From Bacteroidales bacterium (GTDB taxonomy: Bacteria; Bacteroidota; Bacteroidia; Bacteroidales; JALTDM01), in NCBI GenBank assembly GCA_027074135.1, contig JALTDM010000299.1, positions 1 through 5,829 on the forward strand: DNA of 5,829 nucleotides, read 5' to 3'. The notes beneath the pieces are model-generated. The model saw only the letters and a list, made by a program, of their open reading frames with translations. It was not told the DNA's origin and did not search any database. Made by a program: the position numbers and the translations under genes. Positions 1 to 5,829 of the stretch are shown one piece after another; the first letter of the stretch is position 1, and the number at the start of each line of letters is the position of its first letter.

Positions 1-28
1 GTATTAGAAATAAGAAAAAGATAAACCC
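1..28 (+). promoter_or_regulatory. A-rich leader upstream of the first gene
   Basis: This short stretch is purine- and A-rich and ends just before the ATG at 29. There is no GGAGG-like Shine-Dalgarno core, only an AAGAAAAAG-type run. That is usual for Bacteroidota, where A-rich upstream sequence often stands in for a Shine-Dalgarno site. Two forward frames could hold the tail of an upstream gene: one ends at TAA 22-24, and the other at TGA 30-32, which overlaps the ATG. The window is too short to decide between them. No Bacteroidota -7 (TAnnTTTG) promoter element is visible here, so any promoter lies to the left of the window. Confidence 0.4.
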
Positions 29-1516
29 ATGAAAAAAATAATTATTTTAGTAATAATTTTCGTATCTCACCTACCTTCTTATTCACAGGGTATAATAAAC
101 GATGGAGCAAATATTGTAACCACATCAGGAACATACATTTATGTTAAAGATGGGGGATATACGAATCAAGATGCCGGAGAAATTAATAATGAAGGTGCTA
201 TAAAACTTACAGGCGCATGGACAAATAATGGCAGCACAAATGTTTTCACAAACTTAAACAGTACAGGTGTTGTTGAATTTATCGGATCATCCCTACAAGA
301 AATAGGCGGGACAAATTTAACTGATTTCGAAAACTTAACAGTTAATAATACAGGTGGCGGTGTTTATATCACACAAGATCAAAAAATTGAATACAACTTA
401 ACCCTTACAACAAATGCGGGAGACTTTGACCTTAGAGATAATGACGTAGAGCTTTCTTCCAACGGACAAGTAGTAAACGAAGGTGAAAATAACAGATTGA
501 AATCTACAGACGGAACTAATGACGGACAAGGTTCGGGAGAAATTTATACTTATCGTGATAATCCTTCAGGTAACATAGCAAATCTCGGATTAAATATTGT
601 AAACCAAATAAATGTTACAGGATTGAGAATAGCTCGCGGACACCATGTTCAAAGTGGGACAGGCTCTTATAGTGGCAATAGCAGTGTTTTCAGATATTAT
701 AAAATAGAATCACCGGGTGCTTCTAATTATGTTGGTAAAAATTTGGAATGGGAAACAATATGGACAGATGAACTAAATGGTCACAATTCAAATGAACTTA
801 TAATGTATCAATGGACAAAAGAAAATTCTTCAGGACCTGAATTTTGGAGTCCTTTACCTGATAACAATTCAGGTTCATCTGTTCCGATTCAACAAACATT
901 AAGAAGTAGTGTACTTGACTATGTTTTTGTTACACTAGGCAGTGAATCACATCCTCTTCCCGTTGAGCTAACAGATTTTACCCCCCAATGTAACGATGGT
1001 AACATAAAAATAACATGGCACACAGCCAGTGAAATATCTTCAGACTATTTTACATTATTAAGAAGTTATGACGGTAATAATTATACACAAATAGCCAATA
1101 TACCCGCAGCCGGATATTCAAACCAAATGTTAGAATACAACTACATTGATAACCCTACACATACTCCTGTTTATTACAAACTAACACAAACCGATTTTAA
1201 CGGAAAAACCGAAGAATTGGGAGTTCAAAGTATTATATGTTCTGAGTCAACTGGAGGTAGTGAAAACTTTAACATAATAGGAAATGATAATTCAAACATA
1301 AGCGTTGAACTTAATGGAAAAATAAATTCTGATTACAACCTCAAAATTTACGATGAAACAGGAAAAATAATTTTCTCAAAAAATCTGCAACAATCATCCG
1401 AAAAAGAATATAAAGTTGTAAACATAGGTAATTTGCCAAGTGCAGTTTATTTGGTCACTCTTACAAATTTATCTGATGGTCAAGTTAAAACAAAAAAGAT
1501 TGTGATTGGAAAGTAA
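29..1516 (+). CDS. Secreted protein with T9SS C-terminal sorting domain, function unknown
   Basis: This gene encodes a complete 495-residue exported protein of unknown specific function. Residues 1-20 form a Sec signal peptide: a KK n-region, an Ile/Val-rich core and a likely signal peptidase I site near SYS/Q. Residues ~25-300 are rich in Asn, Gly, Thr and Ser. They contain short strand-like units (EGAIKLTGAWTNNG, TGVVEFIGS, FENLTVNN), which suggests a beta-sandwich or beta-solenoid surface domain. Residues ~309-405 begin with LPVELTDF and continue with ITWHTASE and YYKLTQTDFNGK. This is the fibronectin-like module often found just before the sorting tail in Bacteroidota secreted proteins; C321 and C404 bracket it and could form a disulfide. 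Residues ~414-495 resemble the type A T9SS domain: LKIYDETGKIIF, then LPSAVYLVTL, ending KTKKIVIGK. The first box of that domain (usually YPNP) is degenerate. The ATG is well supported because the signal peptide starts there. The likely destination is the cell surface or medium through T9SS. It lies 16 bases upstream of a C25 peptidase gene. No enzyme motif is recognised; adhesion or a structural role is only a guess. Confidence 0.9.
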   Translation: MKKIIILVIIFVSHLPSYSQGIINDGANIVTTSGTYIYVKDGGYTNQDAGEINNEGAIKLTGAWTNNGSTNVFTNLNSTGVVEFIGSSLQEIGGTNLTDFENLTVNNTGGGVYITQDQKIEYNLTLTTNAGDFDLRDNDVELSSNGQVVNEGENNRLKSTDGTNDGQGSGEIYTYRDNPSGNIANLGLNIVNQINVTGLRIARGHHVQSGTGSYSGNSSVFRYYKIESPGASNYVGKNLEWETIWTDELNGHNSNELIMYQWTKENSSGPEFWSPLPDNNSGSSVPIQQTLRSSVLDYVFVTLGSESHPLPVELTDFTPQCNDGNIKITWHTASEISSDYFTLLRSYDGNNYTQIANIPAAGYSNQMLEYNYIDNPTHTPVYYKLTQTDFNGKTEELGVQSIICSESTGGSENFNIIGNDNSNISVELNGKINSDYNLKIYDETGKIIFSKNLQQSSEKEYKVVNIGNLPSAVYLVTLTNLSDGQVKTKKIVIGK

Positions 1517-1532
1517 TTTTCTAAAAAACATA
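1517..1532 (+). other. 16-base intergenic gap with A-rich start context
   Basis: These bases separate the TAA of the first gene from the preferred TTG start of the second. They contain a run of six A residues (1523-1528) ending about four bases before the start, and no Shine-Dalgarno core. A gap this short between co-directional genes favours co-transcription. If the earlier TTG at 1506 is the true start, the genes instead overlap by 11 bases. Confidence 0.5.
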
Positions 1533-4500
1533 TTGTTAAGAATAATACTTTTTATGCTGGGAATATCAATCCCGGCATTTGTTTTTTCCCAGTTTGCCGA
1601 CAATTGGGTCAATTATAACCAACAATATTTTAAATTTAAAGTACATTCCCAAGGAATTTACCGCATATACAAGCAAGACTTATTAAACGGTGGTGTTCCG
1701 ATAGGAAGTATCAATCCCAAAAACATTCAAATTCTCAGAAACGGTAAAGAAATACCTATTTATATAAAAGGTGAAGACGACTACATATTTAATGATAATG
1801 ATTACATAGAATTTTATGCATATCCCAACGATGGAACTTTAGACACTTCGCTATATGAAACGGCAAGCCAACAAGCAAATCCTTATGTGAGCCTTATAAA
1901 CGATACGGCAACTTATTTTCTTACCTGGAAAAATGATGCTACTCCAAAACTCCGTTATACGGTAATAAACGATTCCACAGAATATACAATTACGGATAAA
2001 TGTTATCAAACAGTTTTACAAAATTACATCTCATCTTATTATCTGGGGCAAAGCGCTCCCACATACACTGAAGGTGAAGGTTGGTTTGACAATACAACAT
2101 TTTATAATAATCATAATGTTACCAAAACAATTTTGACCCCACAATTAGTTTCAACAACAAACGCAAGCATAGAATTATGTTTTGTCGGCACACCCTCATC
2201 CGATGTTGAATCCAATATTTTTCACCATACTATAGTTTATTTAAATGGCAATCCCATTATTGATACAAATTTTTCAGATTTTAATTTTATTCGTAAAAAT
2301 TTATCTTCAGCACTTTCATCTGCAAATCAATTTACTTTTACGGCAAATTACGAATCTTCATATATCGATCGTCAAGCAGTTTCATACATAAAAATTGATT
2401 ATCTGAGATTTGCTTCTTTTGATAATGAGGCAACAGCAGAAATATATCTAACTCCTTCAGCTACTCACAGAACACTTCAAATATCAAACTTCAACGGCGG
2501 AGATTCACCAACTATTCTAGATTACAAAAACGGCTATAAAATCATCCCCGTAAAAACTTCTACAAACACTTATAATATCAATATCCCACCTGCAACCAAC
2601 AACAATACACTATTTATTGCCAACGAAGACCAGGTAAAAGAAGTTAATGACATTCAACCTGCTGAAATGACTAACTACTTTACCAATAAAAATTATGATT
2701 TAATAATAATCACAAACAAACTGCTTAAAACAAGTGCCGAGGAATATGCAAATTACCGCACTCAACAAGGATATTCAACTCTTATAGCCTACATTGATGA
2801 GCTATATAATGAATTTTCGTATGGTATTGAAAAAGACCCACTTGCTATAAAAAACTTTCTACGAAAAGTTTACTATACCTACGACTCATTGCCCGATGCA
2901 GTTTTTTTAATTGGGAAGGGTATTCATAATAGATATTCAAAAACAAATACAATTTTTTATGCCCAAAATCTTGTTCCAACTTGGGGCGATCCGTCTTCTG
3001 ATAATATAATGGCTGCAAGACTTGATACATTATATCAAGGTTTGGAACCTCAAATTCCAATCGGCAGGCTTTCGGCAACTAACAATCAGGAAGTATTAGA
3101 CTATCTACAAAAAATCAAAGAATACGAATCAGCTCCTAAAGAAGAATGGATGAAACATATCCTGCACCTTGGCGGCGGTTCTAACCAACAGCAACAAACA
3201 CTTTTTGAAAGCTACTTGCACGATTACGAAGATATAATTGAAGACACGCTGTTTGGCGGATATGTTTACACTTTTATAAAAAACTCGTCTTTACCAATCT
3301 CACAAGCATCGAGTGACTCAATAAGAAGCATTATAGATTCCGGCATTACTTTGCTTACATTTTTCGGACACGGTTCGTCCAGCGGATTTGACCAAAATAT
3401 AGATTATCCGCAAAACTACAATAATACAGGTAAATATCCCGCTATTATTTCAAACTCTTGTCTAACAGGAGATATTCATCTGCCACCGCCTCAAAAAATC
3501 AGTGAGCAATGGGTTTTTACTCCGGAAAAAGGATCTATTGCATTTGTAGCAAGTGCCGATTTAGGTTATACATCTATGTTACACTTGATTACAACTGAAC
3601 TTTATAAACAAATCTCATATTTAAATTACGGTAAACCCATCGGTAAACAAATTCAAGAAGCCATAAAAAATTTCTCTTACAGTTATACGGACAATCCTTA
3701 TTATGTTAAAATGGCTTATGACTTTACACTTCTAGGAGATCCGCTTCTCAAACTCAACTACAGTAACAAACCTGACTTTTTAATTCATACTTACGACATT
3801 AAATTTACACCACCTGTAATCACCTCTGCCACAGACTCTTTTCAAGTTACATTTTGCGTAACAAATATCGGTAAAGCCACAACAGACACATTCCTAACAG
3901 GTATAAACAGAACAATAGGAAATTACCAATGGACAGGATTTGTAACCCACAACGGCTGTCTTTATAAAGATACTGTAACAATAACTTTGCCTTCTGTTCC
4001 GATGAACAACTCGGGAATGAATAGCATTTGTTTCTATGCAGACCAAATCGACCAAATAAACGAATTGGATGAAACGAATAATCAAACCTGTTTAGAATTT
4101 ATGGTAAGCAGTGATTTGGTATTTCCTGTTTATCCTTACGAATACGCAATTTATCCTTATGATACACTCACTTTAAAAGCAAGTACGGGCAATCCGTTAA
4201 ATTTTTCGGGGCAAGTTATTTTTCAGATTGACACAAACGATTATTTCACCAGCCCGGTTATGCAGCAACAAGTAGTAAACATATCACCCGGCGGTGTGGT
4301 AAAATGGCATTTGCCTTTTACACTTCAGGACAGCACGGTTTATTATTGGCGTGTATCCAAATTAAATACAAACAATTGGATTGGTTCGTCATTTATTTAC
4401 ATACCGGGGAAAACCGGATGGTCTCAAGCACATTTTTATCAATTTTCAAAGGATGATTATACATTCATTTCATTTAACCGATCAAACAGGGATTATGAAT

Positions 4501-5829
4501 ATGTACAAACACCTGTCCAACTTTTTTGTCGAAACATAGGTAATGCAGGGTCAGCATCATTTTATGACATAAAATATTTTATGGGCGATAATGGTGATTA
4601 TTCTTGTTGCGGTGCTTCCGATGCAATAATGGTTGCAGTTTTTGACTCTACATTTTTAACTCCTTGGGAATCAAACCGTGGAGAATACGGACACCGTAAC
4701 TATCCGAAATGCCCATCCAGAAGCAGAAACGACTTCTATTTTGTTTTTTCCACAGATAGCTTTTCATTGGTAAATATGGCAAATTTCATTCACGACAGCG
4801 TTCCTGACAATGACTACATATTGTTATACTCTTGGCGAAACGGACACTTTCAAAATTGGCCCGAAATTGCCTATCAAAAATTAGAAGACCTCGGAGCATC
4901 AAACATAAGATTTATCCAAGACAATTATCCGTACATTTTTTTTACAAAAAAAGGAACTCCATCAAGCTCAATTTCAGCAACAGGGAACTCCCCTACCGAT
5001 ACAATAACACTAACCCACAATATTCTTACAAACTTCTATTACGGCAAAATAAAATCCCCACTAATAGGTCCCGTACAAAACCTACATTCTGTCCATTGGC
5101 ATTACAAACAAAAAGAAATAAACTCGGACAGTACGGTTTTTAAATTCCTATCAGAACCGTCAGACACCAATATCTTATCCCAAACCAATAATAATCTTGA
5201 CACAATATTATTACAGACAATATCGAATTACTACAAATTTTCAATGTTCACCATGGACTCTTCTTTCAAAACACCCTCGCAACCAACAAGATGGCAACTA
5301 ATATTTGACGAAATTCCCGAAACGGCGATAAATCCTGCAAAAGGTTTTTACTTCCCGCGTGATAGTGTACAACAAGGAGATTCAATTACATTTTCCATTG
5401 CTACAGAAAACATCAGTCATGCAAATATGGACAGTCTTGTGGTAAGGTATTATTTGATAGATGAAAACAATTACACATCAATTCTAAAAACAAAAAAGTT
5501 AAGACCTCATCCTGCCGGTGATGTTTTAAGCGATACAATAACATTCTCTACAAAAAATTTACTTGGGCAATATTTTCTACGGGTAGAATATAACCCGATT
5601 AATGAAAACACAGGAGATTATTATCAATTGGAACAATATCATTTTAATAATATTGCTGAAGTAAGATTTACGGTATCTCCTGACAATACAAATCCGATAC
5701 TTGATGTTACATTTGACGGCAGGCATATAATGAATTACGAATCCGTTGCCAAACAGCCTGTTATTAAAATCTCACTCCGTGACGAAAATAATTATTTCTT
5801 GTTGGATGACACTTCTGCATTTGAAATTT
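1533..5829 (+). CDS. porU2: Long C25-family cysteine peptidase, PorU2-like putative T9SS sortase (3' end beyond window)
   Basis: This is a very large secreted protein: 1432 complete codons are visible and it is still open at the right edge. Numbering is from TTG 1533. Residues 1-19 are a signal peptide (MLRIILFMLGIS..., cleavage likely at FVFS/Q). Residues ~25-385 are a beta-rich N-terminal region. Residues ~388-742 are the gingipain-type C25 domain: YDLIIITN, NEFSYG (426-431), SSDN (488-491), IGRL (510-513), FFGHGSS with catalytic His613, SNSCLTG with catalytic Cys643, and the closing LLGDPLLKL (733-741). Residues ~748-855 look like a CARDB/Ig module (VTNIGKA, then ELDETNN at 844-850). Then come YYWRV (~937-941) and GWSQAHF (962-968), an ILEI/PANDER-like segment (~1032-1141), SPLIGPV, NISHANMDSLVV, and NPILDVTFDGRHI (1387-1399). 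In known T9SS, PorU cleaves cargo sorting domains and links them to lipopolysaccharide; the role of the long PorU2-like paralogs is less clear. TTG 1533 is preferred because ATG 1554 would remove the basic n-region; TTG 1506 is possible. The missing C-terminus probably holds a further beta domain and perhaps a sorting tail. The C25 family call is very secure; the PorU2 name is less so. Confidence 0.85.
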   Translation, partial: MLRIILFMLGISIPAFVFSQFADNWVNYNQQYFKFKVHSQGIYRIYKQDLLNGGVPIGSINPKNIQILRNGKEIPIYIKGEDDYIFNDNDYIEFYAYPNDGTLDTSLYETASQQANPYVSLINDTATYFLTWKNDATPKLRYTVINDSTEYTITDKCYQTVLQNYISSYYLGQSAPTYTEGEGWFDNTTFYNNHNVTKTILTPQLVSTTNASIELCFVGTPSSDVESNIFHHTIVYLNGNPIIDTNFSDFNFIRKNLSSALSSANQFTFTANYESSYIDRQAVSYIKIDYLRFASFDNEATAEIYLTPSATHRTLQISNFNGGDSPTILDYKNGYKIIPVKTSTNTYNINIPPATNNNTLFIANEDQVKEVNDIQPAEMTNYFTNKNYDLIIITNKLLKTSAEEYANYRTQQGYSTLIAYIDELYNEFSYGIEKDPLAIKNFLRKVYYTYDSLPDAVFLIGKGIHNRYSKTNTIFYAQNLVPTWGDPSSDNIMAARLDTLYQGLEPQIPIGRLSATNNQEVLDYLQKIKEYESAPKEEWMKHILHLGGGSNQQQQTLFESYLHDYEDIIEDTLFGGYVYTFIKNSSLPISQASSDSIRSIIDSGITLLTFFGHGSSSGFDQNIDYPQNYNNTGKYPAIISNSCLTGDIHLPPPQKISEQWVFTPEKGSIAFVASADLGYTSMLHLITTELYKQISYLNYGKPIGKQIQEAIKNFSYSYTDNPYYVKMAYDFTLLGDPLLKLNYSNKPDFLIHTYDIKFTPPVITSATDSFQVTFCVTNIGKATTDTFLTGINRTIGNYQWTGFVTHNGCLYKDTVTITLPSVPMNNSGMNSICFYADQIDQINELDETNNQTCLEFMVSSDLVFPVYPYEYAIYPYDTLTLKASTGNPLNFSGQVIFQIDTNDYFTSPVMQQQVVNISPGGVVKWHLPFTLQDSTVYYWRVSKLNTNNWIGSSFIYIPGKTGWSQAHFYQFSKDDYTFISFNRSNRDYEYVQTPVQLFCRNIGNAGSASFYDIKYFMGDNGDYSCCGASDAIMVAVFDSTFLTPWESNRGEYGHRNYPKCPSRSRNDFYFVFSTDSFSLVNMANFIHDSVPDNDYILLYSWRNGHFQNWPEIAYQKLEDLGASNIRFIQDNYPYIFFTKKGTPSSSISATGNSPTDTITLTHNILTNFYYGKIKSPLIGPVQNLHSVHWHYKQKEINSDSTVFKFLSEPSDTNILSQTNNNLDTILLQTISNYYKFSMFTMDSSFKTPSQPTRWQLIFDEIPETAINPAKGFYFPRDSVQQGDSITFSIATENISHANMDSLVVRYYLIDENNYTSILKTKKLRPHPAGDVLSDTITFSTKNLLGQYFLRVEYNPINENTGDYYQLEQYHFNNIAEVRFTVSPDNTNPILDVTFDGRHIMNYESVAKQPVIKISLRDENNYFLLDDTSAFEI
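1554..1587 (+). terminator. Terminator-like stem-loop plus T tract inside the signal-peptide codons
   Basis: Positions 1554-1562 (ATGCTGGGA) pair with 1570-1578 (TCCCGGCAT) to make a 9-bp stem with one G-U wobble and a 7-base loop (1563-1569). TTTGTTTTTT (1578-1587) follows directly. This has the shape of a rho-independent terminator oriented on the + strand; the minus-strand side has no T tract. It lies 37 bases after the stop of the first gene and within codons ~8-18 of the second. It could end part of the first gene's transcripts or act as a translation-sensitive attenuator. Phe/Val codons of the signal peptide make T runs likely by chance, so function is unproven. Confidence 0.45.

Noticed and set aside
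1380..1532. Internal promoter for the peptidase gene
   Set aside because: No convincing TAnnTTTG -7 element with an upstream -33 TTG was found; the near match in GGTAATTTGCC (around 1427-1437) has the wrong spacing.
1554..1556. ATG as the start of the peptidase gene
   Set aside because: It would remove the basic n-region and half of the hydrophobic core of an otherwise good signal peptide, and the ATG itself is paired in the stem-loop. Kept only as an alternative.
2845..3078. 77-codon minus-strand open frame
   Set aside because: It lies fully opposite the C25 catalytic domain, whose + frame shows strong family motifs here (SSDN, IGRL). No recognisable product or signal; treated as a shadow.
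3894..4085. 63-codon minus-strand open frame rich in Cys and Val
   Set aside because: It is antisense to the CARDB-like module of the peptidase gene, and the translation resembles no known family.
4832..5143. 103-codon plus-strand open frame, basic and Asn/Arg-rich
   Set aside because: It overlaps the continuous peptidase frame, which keeps family motifs throughout. The basic composition is what an out-of-frame reading of AT-rich coding DNA gives.
1533..5829. Possible frameshift or pseudogene in the long peptidase
   Set aside because: The frame was translated line by line to the window edge without a stop, and family-like motifs continue in the same frame from start to end.

Overview
The window looks like chromosomal DNA from an AT-rich member of the Bacteroidota that carries a type IX secretion system (T9SS). 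The evidence is the T9SS-type C-terminal sorting region in the first protein, the gingipain-type (family C25) cysteine peptidase architecture of the second, an A-rich translation start context without a clear Shine-Dalgarno sequence, and Asn/Thr/Tyr-rich secreted proteins. The sequence does not fix a genus; Bacteroidales or Flavobacteriia-like lineages both fit.

Layout: positions 1-28 are an A-rich leader, possibly with the last codons of an upstream gene. Positions 29-1516 (+) encode a complete 495-residue secreted protein with a signal peptide, an Asn/Gly-rich beta-repeat region, a C-terminal fibronectin-like module common in Bacteroidota secreted proteins, and a T9SS type A-like sorting domain. 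After a 16-base gap, a second + strand gene runs from about 1533 (TTG) off the right edge at 5829. I translated it codon by codon: it stays open for 1432 residues with no stop or frameshift. It encodes a very large secreted C25-family cysteine peptidase resembling the long-form putative T9SS sortase PorU2. Its parts are an N-terminal beta-rich region, a C25 catalytic domain with intact His and Cys, a CARDB-like Ig module, a segment resembling the ILEI/PANDER (FAM3) fold, and a conserved C-terminal region that is cut by the window edge.

The two genes are co-directional and tightly spaced, so they may be co-transcribed. A strong stem-loop followed by a T tract lies inside the signal-peptide codons of the second gene, where it could act as a terminator or attenuator between them. 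Both proteins should cross the inner membrane by Sec. The first is then a likely T9SS cargo for the cell surface or medium, and the second is a likely surface or periplasm-facing protease that may belong to the sorting machinery. A functional link between them is inference from position only. No RNA genes, mobile elements, CRISPR arrays or tRNAs were seen.
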